Positions 12,706 through 25,738 of a stretch of DNA of 64,000 nt are shown piece after piece. The number at the start of each line of letters is the position of its first letter. The first letter of the stretch is position 1. Below the pieces are notes generated by a model that was not told the DNA's origin, ran no database searches, and was given only the letters and a program-made list of their open reading frames with translations. The stretch is from Diplolepis rosae (Eukaryota; Arthropoda; Insecta; Hymenoptera; Diplolepididae), in the NCBI GenBank assembly GCA_030998225.1, contig JAPYXD010000745.1, forward strand, positions 248,001 to 312,000. Direction: 5' to 3'. Both the position numbers and the translations under genes were made by a program.

Positions 12706-15312
12706 AAAAGTATATCTAGTAGTCCAGGTGCTTAAAAACCATCTGCTTCAGAGAACGTAATCTGAGAACAGAAAATTAAGATACCTAGTTGATATTATAG
12801 AGATCCCGTCATTTTGATAATTATATTTAGAAGTCAAGGTGCTTAAAAAACATCTTCCTCAGGGAATTTAAGCTGAGAACTAAAATTAAGGATACCTGGA
12901 TTATATTTTCGATATCCCGTCGTTTTGAAAATTATATCTAGTAGTGCAGGTGCTTGAAAACCATCTTCCTCAGGTAATTTGAGATAAGAGCTGAAAATTA
13001 AGATACCTAGTTGATATTATAAAGATCCCGTCATTTTGAAAATTATATTCAGTAGTCCAGGTGCTTAAAAACATCTTCCTCAGGGAACTTAAGCTAAGAA
13101 CTGAAGTTAAGGACAACTGGATTATATTTTAGAGATCCCGTCATTGTGAAAATTATATCTAGTAGTCCAGGTGCTTAAAAACTATCTGCCTCAGGGAACG
13201 TAATCTGAGAACTGAAAATTAAGATACCTAGTTGATATTATAGATATCCCGTCATTTTAATAATTATATTTAGAAGTCAAGGTGCTTAAAAAACATATTC
13301 CTCAGGGAATTTAAGCTGAGAACTAAAATTAAGGATACCTGGATTTTATTTTAGAGATCCCGTCGTTTTGAAAATTATATATAGTAGTCCAGGTGCTTAA
13401 ACAACATCTTCCTCAGGGAATTTGAGCTCAGAGCTGAAAATTAAGATACCTAGTTGATATTATACAGATCCCGTCATTTTGAAAATTATATTCAGTAGTC
13501 CAGGTGCTTAAAAAACATCTTCCTCAGGGAATTTAAGCTGAGAACTAAAATTAAGGATACCTGGATTTTATTTTAGAGATCCCGTCGTTTTGAAAATTAT
13601 ATCTAGTAGTGCAGGTGCTTAAAAACCATCTTCCTCAGGTAATTTGAGCTAAGAGCTGAAAATTAAGATACCTAGTTGATATTATACAGATCCCGTCATT
13701 TTGAAAATTATATTCAGTAGTCCAGGTGCTTAAAAAACATCTTTCTCAGGAAATTTGAGCTAAGAGCTGAAAATTAAGATACCTAGTTGATATTATAGAG
13801 ATCCCGTCATTTTGAAAATTATATTTAGTAGTCCAGGTGCTTAAAAAACATCTTCCTCAGGGAACTTAAGCTAAGAACTGAAGTTAAGGACAGCTGGATT
13901 ATATTTTAGAGATCCCGTCATTGTGAAAATTATATCTAGTAGTCCAGGTGCTTAAAAACCATCTTCCTCAGGAAATTTGAGCTAAGAGCTGAAAATTAAG
14001 ATACCTAGTTGATATTATAAAGATCCCGTCATTTTCAAAATTATATCTAGTAGTCCAGGTGCTTAAAAACCATCTTCCTCAGGGAACTTAAGCTAAGAAC
14101 TGAAGTTAAGGACAGCTGGATTATATTTTAGAGATCCCGTCATTGTGAAAATTATATCTAGTAGTCCAGGTGCTTAAAAACCATCTTCCTCAGGAAATTT
14201 GAGCTAAGAGCTGAAAATTAAGATACCTAGTTGATATTATAAAGATCCCGTCATTTTCAAAATTATATCTAGTAGTCCAGGTGCTTAAAAAACATCTTCC
14301 TCAGGGAACTTAAGCTGAGAACTGAAGTTAAGGACAACTGGATTATATTTTAGAGATCCCGTCATTGTGAAAATTATATCTAGTAGTCCAGGTGCTTAAA
14401 AAACATCTTCCTCAGGGAACTTAAGCTAAGAACTGAAGTTAAGGACAACTGGATTATATTTTAGAGATCCCGTCATTTTCAAAATTATATCTAGTAGTCC
14501 AGGTGCTTAAAAAACATCTTCCTCAGGGAATTTAAGCTGAGAACTAAAATTAAGGATACCTGGATTTTATTTTAGAGATCCCGTCGTTTTGAAAATTATA
14601 TCTAGTAGTGCAGGTGCTTAAAAACCATCTTCCTCAGGTAATTTGAGCTAAGAGCTGAAAATTAAGATACCTAGTTGATATTATACAGATCCCGTCATTT
14701 TGAAAATTATATTCAGTAGTCCAGGTGCTTAAAAAACATCTTTCTCAGGAAATTTGAGCTAAGAGCTGAAAATTAAGATACCTAGTTGATATTATAGAGA
14801 TCCCGTCATTTTGAAAATTATATTTAGTAGTCCAGGTGCTTAAAAAACATCTTCCTCAGGGAACTTAAGCTAAGAACTGAAGTTAAGGACAGCTGGATTA
14901 TATTTTAGAGATCCCGTCATTGTGAAAATTATATCTAGTAGTCCAGGTGCTTAAAAACCATCTTCCTCAGGAAATTTGAGCTAAGAGCTGAAAATTAAGA
15001 TACCTAGTTGATATTATAAAGATCCCGTCATTTTCAAAATTATATCTAGTAGTCCAGGTGCTTAAAAAACATCTTCCTCAGGGAATTTAAGCTGAGAACT
15101 AAAATTAAGGATACCTGGATTATATTTTAGAGATCCCGTCGTTTTGAAAATTATATCTAGTAGTCCAGGTGCTTAAAAACCATCTTCCTCAGGAAATTTG
15201 AGCTAAGAGCTGAAAATTAAGATACCTAGTTGATATTATAAAGATCCCGTCATTTTCAAAATTATATCTAGTAGTCCAGGTGCTTAAAAACCATCTTACT
15301 CAGGGATCTTAA

Positions 15313-15644
15313 GCTGAGAACTAAAATTAAGGATAGCTGGATTATATTTTAGACATCACGTCATTTTGAAAATTATATCTAGTAGTCCAAGTGCCAAAAA
15401 TACCTCTTCCTCAGGAAGTTAAGCTGAGAACTGAAAATTAAGATACCTAGTACATATATTAGAGATCCCGTCATTTAAAAAATTATATTTAGTGTTCCAA
15501 GTGCCTAAAATACATCTTCCTCAGGGAACTACAGCTGAGAACTGAAAATAAAGATACAGGGTACATATTTTAGAGATCCCGTCATTTTGAAAACTATAGT
15601 TAGTGGTCCAGGTGCTTAAAGAACATCTTCCTCAGGGAACTTAA
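15313..15644 (+). repeat. H-F-G cassette 5
   Basis: Carries the GAACTACAG end of F. Opens the first of two tandem 1,220-bp units; the next cassette follows at 16,533. Confidence 0.9.
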
Positions 15645-16532
15645 TCTGAGAACTGAAATTAAGGATACCTGGATTATATTTTAGAGATCCCGTCATTTTG
15701 AAAATTATATCTAGTATTGCAGGTGCTTAAAAACCATCATCCTCAGGAAATTTGAGCTAAGATCTGAAAATTAAGATACCTAGTTGATATTATAAAGATC
15801 CCGTCATTTTCAAAATTATATCTAGTAGTCCAGGTGCTTAAAAACCATCTTCCTCAGGGAACTTAAGCTAAGAACTGAAGTTAAGGACAACTGGATTATA
15901 TTTTAGAGATCCCGTCATTGTGAAAAGTATATCTAGTAGTCCAGGTGCTTAAAAACCATCTGCCTCAGGGAACGTAATCTGAGAGCTGAAAATTAAGATA
16001 CCTAGTTGATATTATAGAGATCCCGTCATTTTGATAATTATATTTAGAAGTCAAGGTGCTTAAAAAACATCTTCCTCAGGGAATTTAAGCTGAGAACTAA
16101 AATTAAGGATACCTGGATTATATTTTAGAGATCCCGTCATTTTGAAAATTATATCTAGTAGTGCAGGTGCTTAAAAACCATCTTCCTCAGGAAATTTGAG
16201 CTAAGAGCTGAAAATTAAGATACCTAGTTGATATTATAAAGATCCCGTCATTTTCAAAATTATATCTAGTAGTCCAGGTGCTTAAAAAACATCTTCCTCA
16301 GGGAATTTAAGCTGAGAACTAAAATTAAGGATACCTGGATTATATTTTAGAGATCCCGTCGTTTTGAAAATTATATCTAGTAGTTCAGGTGCTTAAAAAC
16401 CATCTTCCTCAGGAAATTTGAGCTAAGAGCTGAAAATTAAGATACCTAGTTGATATTATAAAGATCCCGTCATTTTCAAAATTATATCTAGTAGTCCAGG
16501 TGCTTAAAAACCATCTTACTCAGGGATCTTAA

Positions 16533-16864
16533 GCTGAGAACTAAAATTAAGGATAGCTGGATTATATTTTAGACATCACGTCATTTTGAAAATTATATCT
16601 AGTAGTCCAAGTGCCAAAAATACCTCTTCCTCAGGAAGTTAAGCTGAGAACTGAAAATTAAGATACCTAGTACATATATTAGAGATCCCGTCATTTAAAA
16701 AATTATATTTAGTGTTCCAAGTGCCTAAAATACATCTTCCTCAGGGAACTACAGCTGAGAACTGAAAATAAAGATACAGGGTACATATTTTAGAGATCCC
16801 GTCATTTTGAAAACTATTGTTAGTGGTCCAGGTGCTTAAAGAACATCTTCCTCAGGGAACTTAA
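16533..16864 (+). repeat. H-F-G cassette 6
   Basis: G has AACTATTGTTAG instead of AACTATAGTTAG, a single-base private variant that separates this unit from its neighbours. F ends GAACTACAG. Confidence 0.9.
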
Positions 16865-17752
16865 TCTGAGAACTGAAATTAAGGATACCTGGATTATATT
16901 TTAGAGATCCCGTCATTTTGAAAATTATATCTAGTATTGCAGGTGCTTAAAAACCATCATCCTCAGGAAATTTGAGCTAAGATCTGAAAATTAAGATACC
17001 TAGTTGATATTATAAAGATCCCGTCATTTTCAAAATTATATCTAGTAGTCCAGGTGCTTAAAAACCATCTTCCTCAGGGAACTTAAGCTAAGAACTGAAG
17101 TTAAGGACAACTGGATTATATTTTAGAGATCCCGTCATTGTGAAAAGTATATCTAGTAGTCCAGGTGCTTAAAAACCATCTGCCTCAGGGAACGTAATCT
17201 GAGAGCTGAAAATTAAGATACCTAGTTGATATTATAGAGATCCCGTCATTTTGATAATTATATTTAGAAGTCAAGGTGCTTAAAAAACATCTTCCTCAGG
17301 GAATTTAAGCTGAGAACTAAAATTAAGGATACCTGGATTATATTTTAGAGATCCCGTCGTTTTGAAAATTATATCTAGTAGTTCAGGTGCTTAAAAACCA
17401 TCTTCCTCAGGAAATTTGAGCTAAGAGCTGAAAATTAAGATACCTAGTTGATATTATAGAGATCCCGTCATTTTCAAAATTATATCTAGTAGTCCAGGTG
17501 CTTAAAAAACATCTTCCTCAGGGAATTTAAGCTGAGAACTAAAATTAAGGATACCTGGATTATATTTTGGAGATCCCGTCGTTTTGAAAATTATATCTAG
17601 TAGTGCAGGTGCTTAAAAACCATCTTCCTCAGGAAATTTGAGCTAAGAGCTGAAAATTAAGATACCTAGTTGATATTATAAAGATCCCGTCATTTTCAAA
17701 ATTATATCTAGTAGTCCAGGTGCTTAAAAACCATCTTACTCAGGGATCTTAA

Positions 17753-18084
17753 GCTGAGAACTAAAATTAAGGATAGCTGGATTATATTTTAGACATCACG
17801 TCATTTTGAAAATTATATCTAGTAGTCCAAGTGCCAAAAATACCTCTTCCTCAGGAAGTTAAGCTGAGAACTGAAAATTAAGATACCTAGTACATATATT
17901 AGAGATCCCGTCATTTAAAAAATTATATTTAGTGTTCCAAGTGCCTAAAATACATCTTCCTCAGGGAACTACAGCTGAGAACTGAAAATAAAGATACAGG
18001 GTACATATTTTAGAGATCCCGTCATTTTGAAAACTATAGTTAGTGGTCCAGGTGCTTAAAGAACATCTTCCTCAGGGAACTTAA
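17753..18084 (+). repeat. H-F-G cassette 7
   Basis: Last of the four cassettes with the GAACTACAG end of F. It starts the 23-mer block. Confidence 0.9.
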
Positions 18085-19675
18085 TCTGAGAACTGAAATT
18101 AAGGATACCTGGATTATATTTTAGAGATCCCGTCATTTTGAAAATTATATCTAGTATTGCAGGTGCTTAAAAACCATCATCCTCAGGAAATTTGAGCTAA
18201 GATCTGAAAATTAAGATACCTAGTTGATATTATAAAGATCCCGTCATTTTCAAAATTATATCTAGTAGTCCAGGTGCTTAAAAACCATCTTCCTCAGGGA
18301 ACTTAAGCTAAGAACTGAAGTTAAGGACAACTGGATTATATTTTAGAGATCCCGTCATTGTGAAAAGTATATCTAGTAGTCCAGGTGCTTAAAAACCATC
18401 TGCCTCAGAGAACGTAATCTGAGAACAGAAAATTAAGATACCTAGTTGATATTATAGAGATCCCGTCATTTTGATAATTATATTTAGAAGTCAAGGTGCT
18501 TAAAAAACATCTTCCTCAGGGAATTTAAGCTGAGAACTAAAATTAAGGAAGCCTGGATTATATTTTAGATATCCCGTCGTTTTGAAAATTATATCTAGTA
18601 GTGCAGGTGCTTAAAAACCATCTTCCTCAGGTAATTCGAGATAAGAGCTGAAAATTAAGATACCTAGTTGATATTATAAAGATCCCGTCATTTTGAAAAT
18701 TATATTCAGTAGTCCAGGTGCTTAAAAAACATCTTCCTCAGGGAACTTAAGCTAAGAACTGAAGTTAAGGACAACTGGATTATATTTTAGAGATCCCGTC
18801 ATTGTGAAAATTATATCTAGTAGTCCAGGTGCTTAAAAACCATCTGCCTCAGGGAACGTAATCTGAGAACTGAAAATTAAGATACCTAGTTGATATTATA
18901 GAGATCCCGTCATTTTAATAATTATATTTAGAAGTCAAGGTGCTTAAAAAACATCTTCCTCAGGGAATTTAAGCTGAGAACTAAAATTAAGGATACCTGG
19001 ATTTTATTTTAGAGATCCCGTCGTTTTGAAAATTATATCTAGTAGTGCAGGTGCTTAAAAACCATCTTCCTCAGGAAATTTGAGCTAAGACCTGAAAATT
19101 AAGATACCTAGTTGATATTATACAGATCCCGTCATTTTGAAAATTATATTCAGTAGTCCAGGTGCTTAAAAAACATCTTTCTCAGGAAATTTGAGCTAAG
19201 AGCTGAAAATTAAGATACCTAGTTGATATTATAGAGATCCCGTCATTTTGAAAATTATATTTAGTAGTCCAGGTGCTTAAAAAACATCTTCCTCAGGGAA
19301 CTTAAGCTAAGAACTGAAGTTAAGGACAGCTGGATTATATTTTAGAGATCCCGTCATTGTGAAAATTATATCTAGTAGTCCAGGTGCTTAAAAACCATCT
19401 TCCTCAGGAAATTTGAGCTAAGAGCTGAAAATTAAGATACCTAGTTGATATTATAAAGATCCCGTCATTTTCAAAATTATATCTAGTAGTCCAGGTGCTT
19501 AAAAACCATCTTCCTCAGGGCTCTTAAGCTGAGAACTAAAATTAAGGATACCTGGATTTTATTTTAGAGATCCCGTCATTGTGAAAATTATATCTAGTAG
19601 TGCAGGTGCTTAAAAACCATCTTCCTCAGGTAATTTGAGCTAAGAGCTGAAAATTAAGATACCTAGTTGATATTA

Positions 19676-19715
19676 TACAGATCACGTCATGTTCAAAAAT
19701 ATATACAGTAGTCCA
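19676..19715 (+). other. Cluster of changes in a B monomer
   Basis: Reads GATCACGTCATGTTCAAAAA then TATATACAGTAG, where the matching copies one and two units on read GATCCCGTCATTTTGAAAAT then TATATTCAGTAG. The change is limited to one of three near-identical 23-mer units. Confidence 0.6.
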
Positions 19716-20304
19716 GGTGCTTAAAAAACATCTTTCTCAGGAAATTTGAGCTAAGAGCTGAAAATTAAGATACCTAGTTGATATTATAGAGATCCCGTCA
19801 TTTTGAAAATTATATTTAGTAGTCCAGGTGCTTAAAAAACATCTTCCTCAGGGAACTTAAGCTAAGAACTGAAGTTAAGGACAGCTGGATTATATTTTAG
19901 AGATCCCGTCATTGTGAAAATTATATCTAGTAGTCCAGGTGCTTAAAAACCATCTTCCTCAGGAAATTTGAGCTAAGAGCTGAAAATTAAGATACCTAGT
20001 TGATATTATAAAGATCCCGTCATTTTCAAAATTATATCTAGTAGTCCAGGTGCTTAAAAACCATCTTACTCAGGAACTGTGAGCTAAGAGCTGAAAATTA
20101 AGATACCTAGTTGATATTATAAAGATCCCGTCGTTTTGAAAATTATATCTAGTAGTTCAGGTGCTTAAAAACCATCTTCCTCAGGAAATTTGAGCTAAGA
20201 GCTGAAAATTAAGATACCTAGTTGATATTATAAAGATCCCGTCATTTTCAAAATTATATCTAGTAGTCCAGGTGCTTAAAAACCATCTTACTCAGGGATC
20301 TTAA

Positions 20305-20636
20305 GCTGAGAACTAAAATTAAGGATAGCTGGATTATATTTTAGACATCACGTCATTTTGAAAATTATATCTAGTAGTCCAAGTGCCAAAAATACCTCTT
20401 CCTCAGGAAGTTAAGCTGAGAACTGAAAATTAAGATACCTAGTACATATATTAGAGATCCCGTCATTTAAAAAATTATATTTAGTGTTCCAAGTGCCTAA
20501 AATACATCTTCCTCAGGGAACTTCAGCTGAGAACTGAAAATAAAGATACAGGGTACATATTTTAGAGATCCCGTCATTTTGAAAACTATAGTTAGTGGTC
20601 CAGGTGCTTAAAGAACATCTTCCTCAGGGAACTTAA
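20305..20636 (+). repeat. H-F-G cassette 8
   Basis: F returns to the GAACTTCAG end. Opens the second 23-mer unit. Confidence 0.9.
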
Positions 20637-20706
20637 TCTGAGAACTGAAATTAAGGATACCTGGATTATATTTTAGAGATCCCGTCATTTTGAAAATTAT
20701 ATCTAG

Positions 20707-20780
20707 TATTGCAGGTGCTTAAAAACCATCATCATATGGAAATTTGAGCTAAGATCTTAATATTAAGATACATAGTTGAT
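20707..20780 (+). other. Divergent patch with CATATG
   Basis: At the position where units one and three read CATCATCCTCAGGAAATTTG, this unit reads CATCATCATATGGAAATTTG. It then has GATCTTAATATTAAGATACA in place of GATCTGAAAATTAAGATACC. The changes are packed in one half-monomer inside otherwise near-identical DNA. Confidence 0.65.
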
Positions 20781-22855
20781 ATTATAAAGATCCCGTCATT
20801 TTCAAAATTATATCTAGTAGTCCAGGTGCTTAAAAACCATCTTCCTCAGGGAACTTAAGCTAAGAACTGAAGTTAAGGACAACTGGATTATATTTTAGAG
20901 ATCCCGTCATTGTGAAAATTATATCTAGTAGTCCAGGTGCTTAAAAACCATCTGCCTCAGAGAACGTAATCTGAGAACAGAAAATTAAGATACCTAGTTG
21001 ATATTATAGAGATCCCGTCATTTTGATAATTATATTTAGAAGTCAAGGTGCTTAAAAAACATCTTCCTCAGGGAATTTAAGCTGAGAACTGAAATTAAGG
21101 ATACCTGGATTATATTTTAGAGATCCCGTCTTTTTGAAAATTATATCTAGTAGTGCAGGTGCTTAAAAACCATCTTCCTCAGGTAATTTGAGATAAGAGC
21201 TGAAAATTAAGATACCTAGTTGATATTATAAAGATCCCGTCATTTTGAAAATTATATTCAGTAGTCCAGGTGCTTAAAAAACATCTTCCTCAGGGAACTT
21301 AAGCTAAGAACTGAAGTTAAGGACAGATGGATTATATTTTAGAGATCCCGTCATTGTGAAAATTATATCTAGTAGTCCAGGTGCTTAAAAACTATCTGCC
21401 TCAGGGAACGTAATCTGAGAACTGAAAATTAAGATACCTAGTTGATATTATAGAGATCCCGTCATTTTAATAATTATATTTAGAAGTCAAGGTGCTTAAA
21501 AAACATCTTCCTCAGGGAATTTAAGCTGAGAACTAAAATTAAGGATACCTGGATTTTATTTTAGAGATCCCGTCGTTTTGAAAATTATATCTAGTAGTGC
21601 AGGTGCTTAAAAACCATCTTCCTCAGGAAATTTGAGCTAAGAGGTGAAAATTAAGATACCTAGTTGATATTATACAGATCCCGTCATTTTGAAAATTATA
21701 TTCAGTAGTCCAGGTGCTTAAAAAACATCTTTCTCAGGAAATTTGAGCTAAGAGCTGAAAATTAAGATACCTAGTTGATATTATAGAGATCCCGTCATTT
21801 TGAAAATTATATTTAGTAGTCCAGGTGCTTAAAAAACATCTTCCTCAGGGAACTTAAGCTAAGAACTGAAGTTAAGGACAGCTGGATTATATTTTAGAGA
21901 TCCCGTCATTGTGAAAATTATATCTAGTAGTCCAGGTGCTTAAAAACCATCTTCCTCAGGAAATTTGAGCTAAGAGCTGAAAATTAAGATACCTAGTTGA
22001 TATTATAAAGATCCCGTCATTTTCAAAATTATATCTAGTAGTCCAGGTGCCTAAAATACCTCTTCCTCAGGAAGTTAAGCTGAGAACTGAAAATTAAGAT
22101 ACCTGGATTTTATTTTAGAGATCCCGTCGTTTTGAAAATTATATCTAGTAGTGCAGGTGCTTAAAAACAATCTTCCTCAGGCAATTTGAGCTAAGAGCTG
22201 AAAATTAAGATACCTAGTTGATATTATACAGATCCCGTCATTTTGAAAATTATATTCAGTAGTCCAGGTGCTTAAAAAACATCTTTCTCAGGAAATTTGA
22301 GCTAAGAGCTGAAAATTAAGATACCTAGTTGATATTATAGAGATCCCGTCATTTTGAAAATTATATTTAGTAGTCCAGGTGCTTAAAAAACATCTTCCTC
22401 AGGGAACTTAAGCTAAGAACTGAAGTTAAGGACAGCTGGATTATATTTTAGAGATCCCGTCATTGTGAAAATTATATCTAGTAGTCCAGGTGCTTAAAAA
22501 CCATCTTCCTCAGGAAATTTGAGCTAAGAGCTGAAAATTAAGATACCTAGTTGATATTATAAAGATCCCGTCATTTTCAAAATTATATCTAGTAGTCCAG
22601 GTGCTTAAAAAACATCTTCCTCAGGGAATTTGAGCTAAGAGCTGAAAATTAAGATACCTAGTTGATATTATAAAGATCCCGTCGTTTTGAAAATTATATC
22701 TAGTAGTTCAGGTGCTTAAAAACCATCTTCCTCAGGGAATTTGAGCTAAGAGCTGAAAATTAAGATACCTAGTTGATATTATAAAGATCCCGTCATTTTC
22801 AAAATTATATCTAGTAGTCCAGGTGCTTAAAAACCATCTTACTCAGGGATCTTAA

Positions 22856-23187
22856 GCTGAGAACTAAAATTAAGGATAGCTGGATTATATTTTAGACATC
22901 ACGTCATTTTGAAAATTATATCTAGTAGTCCAAGTGCCAAAAATACCTCTTCCTCAGGAAGTTAAGCTGAGAACTGAAAATTAAGATACCTAGTACATAT
23001 ATTAGAGATCCCGTCATTTAAAAAATTATATTTAGTGTTCCAAGTGCCTAAAATACATCTTCCTCAGGGAACTTCAGCTGAGAACTGAAAATAAAGATAC
23101 AGGGTACATATTTTAGAGATCCCGTCATTTTGAAAACTATAGTTAGTGGTCCAGGTGCTTAAAGAACATCTTCCTCAGGGAACTTAA
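22856..23187 (+). repeat. H-F-G cassette 9
   Basis: Opens the third 23-mer unit; matches cassettes 8 and 10 closely, and is followed by the TAGTATTGCAGG monomer. Confidence 0.9.
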
Positions 23188-25406
23188 TCTGAGAACTGAA
23201 ATTAAGGATACCTGGATTATATTTTAGAGATCCCGTCATTTTGAAAATTATATCTAGTATTGCAGGTGCTTAAAAACCATCATCCTCAGGAAATTTGAGC
23301 TAAGATCTGAAAATTAAGATACCTAGTTGATATTATAAAGATCCCGTCATTTTCAAAATTATATCTAGTAGTCCAGGTGCTTAAAAACCATCTTCCTCAG
23401 GGAACTTAAGCTAAGAACTGAAGTTAAGGACAACTGGATTATATTTTAGAGATCCCGTCATTGTGAAAATTATATCTAGTAGTCCAGGTGCTTAAAAACC
23501 ATCTGCCTCAGAGAACGTAATCTGAGAACAGAAAATTAAGATACCTAGTTGATATTATAGAGATCCCGTCATTTTGATAATTATATTTAGAAGTCAAGGT
23601 GCTTAAAAAACATCTTCCTCAGGGAATTTAAGCTGAGAACTAAAATTAAGGATACCTGGATTATATTTTAGAGATCCCGTCGTTTTGAAAATTATATCTA
23701 GTAGTGCAGGTGCTTAAAAACCATCTTCCTCAGGTAATTTGAGATAAGAGCTGAAAATTAAGATACCTAGTTGATATTATAAAGATCCCGTCATTTTGAA
23801 AATTATATTCAGTAGTCCAGGTGCTTAAAAAACATCTTCCTCAGGGAACTTAAGCTAAGAACTGAAGTTAAGGACAACTGGATTATATTTTAGAGATCCC
23901 GTCATTGTGAAAAGTATATCTAGTATTCCAGGTGCTTAAAAACTATCTGCCTCAGGGAACGTAATCTGAGAACTGAAAATTAAGATACCTAGTTGATATT
24001 ATAGAGATCCCGTCATTTTAATAATTATATTTAGAAGTCAAGGTGCTTAAAAAACATCTTCCTCAGGGAATTTAAGCTGAGAACTAAAATTAAGGATACC
24101 TGGATTTTATTTTAGAGATCCCGTCGTTTTGAAAATTATATCTAGTAGTGCAGGTGCTTAAAAACCATCTTCCTCAGGCAATTTGAGCTAAGAGGTGAAA
24201 ATTAAGATACCTAGTTGATATTATACAGATCCCGTCATTTTGAAAATTATATTCAGTAGTCCAGGTGCTTAAAAAACATCTTTCTCAGGAAATTTGAGCT
24301 AAGAGCTGAAAATTAAGATACCTAGTTGATATTATAGAGATCCCGTCATTTTGAAAATTATATTTAGTAGTCCAGGTGCTTAAAAACATCTTCCTCAGGG
24401 AACTTAAGCTAATAACTGAAGTTAAGGACAGCTGGATTATATTTTAGAGATCCCGTCATTGTGAAAATTATATCTAGTAGTCCAGGTGCTTAAAAACCAT
24501 CTTCCTCAGGAAATTTGAGCTAAGAGCTGAAAATTAAGATACCTAGTTGATATTATAAAGATCCCGTCATTTTCAAAATTATATCTAGTAGTCCACGTGC
24601 TTAAAAAACATCTTCCTCAGGGAATTTAAGCTGAGAACTAAAATTAAGGATACCTTGATTTTATTTTAGAGATCCCGTCGTTTTGAAAATTATATCTAGT
24701 AGTGCAGGTGATTAAAAACAATCTTCCTCAGGAAATTTGAGCTAAGAGCTGAAAATTAAGATACCTAGTTGATATTATACAGATCCCGTCATTTTGAAAA
24801 TTATATTCAGTAGTCCAGGTGCTTAAAAAACATCTTTCTCAGGAAATTTGAGCTAAGAGCTGAAAATTAAGATACCTAGTTGATATTATAGAGATCCCGT
24901 CATTTTGAAAATTATATTTAGTAGTCCAGGTGCTTAAAAAACATCTTCCTCAGGGAACTTAAGCTAAGAACTGAAGTTAAGGACAGCTGGATTATATTTT
25001 AGAGATCCCGTCATTGTGAAAATTATATCTAGTAGTCCAGGTGCTTAAAAACCATCTTCCTCAGGAAATTTGAGCTAAGAGCTGAAAATTAAGATACCTA
25101 GTTGATATTATAAAGATCCCGTCATTTTCAAAATTATATCTAGTAGTCCAGGTGCTTAAAAACCATCTTCCTCAGGGAATTTGAGCTAAGAGCTGAAAAT
25201 TAAGATACCTAGTTGATATTATAAAGATCCCGTCGTTTTGAAAATTATATCTAGTAGTTCAGGTGCTTAAAAACCATCTTCCTCAGGGAATTTGAGCTAA
25301 GAGCTGAAAATTAAGATACCTAGTTGATATTATAAAGATCCCGTCATTTTCAAAATTATATCTAGTAGTCCAGGTGCTTAAAAACCATCTTACTCAGGGA
25401 TCTTAA

Positions 25407-25738
25407 GCTGAGAACTAAAATTAAGGATAGCTGGATTATATTTTAGACATCACGTCATTTTGAAAATTATATCTAGTAGTCCAAGTGCCAAAAATACCTC
25501 TTCCTCAGGAAGTTAAGCTGAGAACTGAAAATTAAGATACCTAGTACATATATTAGAGATCCCGTCATTTAAAAAATTATATTTAGTGTTCCAAGTGCCT
25601 AAAATACATCTTCCTCAGGGAACTTCAGCTGAGAACTGAAAATAAAGATACAGGGTACATATTTTAGAGATCCCGTCATTTTGAAAACTATAGTTAGTGG
25701 TCCAGGTGCTTAAAGAACATCTTCCTCAGGGAACTTAA
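25407..25738 (+). repeat. H-F-G cassette 10
   Basis: Same form as cassettes 8 and 9, but the following A monomer has TAGTAGTGCAGG, not the private TAGTATTGCAGG, so the fourth 23-mer unit is already diverging. Confidence 0.9.

Larger units (their letters stand above)
7770..16421 (+). repeat. 4,326-bp (39-mer) repeat offset
   Basis: Cassettes 2 and 4 start 4,326 bp apart (7,770 and 12,096), and rare variants follow at the same displacement: TAGATATCCC at 8,916 and 13,241, and ACATATTCCTCAGGG near 8,968 and 13,293. This marks two large tandem copies, about 7.77-12.1 and 12.1-16.4 kb. They are not in full register to the end: cassettes 3 and 5 are 4,548 bp apart, two monomers more. The right edge is approximate. 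Confidence 0.65.
15313..17752 (+). repeat. Two tandem 1,220-bp (11-mer) higher-order units
   Basis: Units 15313-16532 and 16533-17752. Both have the order H, F, G, A (with private TAGTATTGCAGG), B, C (with TGTGAAAAGTATAT), D (with GAGAGCTG), E, B, E, B. The two copies are close to identical but differ in the eighth and tenth monomers (CCCGTCATTTTG/GTGCAGG against CCCGTCGTTTTG/GTTCAGG, and TTTTAGAGATC against TTTTGGAGATC). Their length is 11 x 111 minus one base for H. Confidence 0.85.
17753..25406 (+). repeat. Three tandem 2.55-kb (23-mer) higher-order units
   Basis: Units 17753-20304 (2,552 bp), 20305-22855 (2,551 bp) and 22856-25406 (2,551 bp), each starting at an H-F-G cassette. Shared internal markers keep the same offset: TAGTATTGCAGG after G, the D monomer with GAGAACAG (18,420 and 20,971), and the CAGATCCC/TTCAG then CTTTCTCAGG pair of B monomers. 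A fourth unit begins at 25,407 but breaks off before the cassette at 26,849, 1,442 bp on. This is the most regular higher-order block of the window. Confidence 0.88.

Noticed and set aside
20727..20732. CATATG as a start codon or ribosome-binding context
   Set aside because: It is one changed patch in satellite DNA without a downstream open frame.
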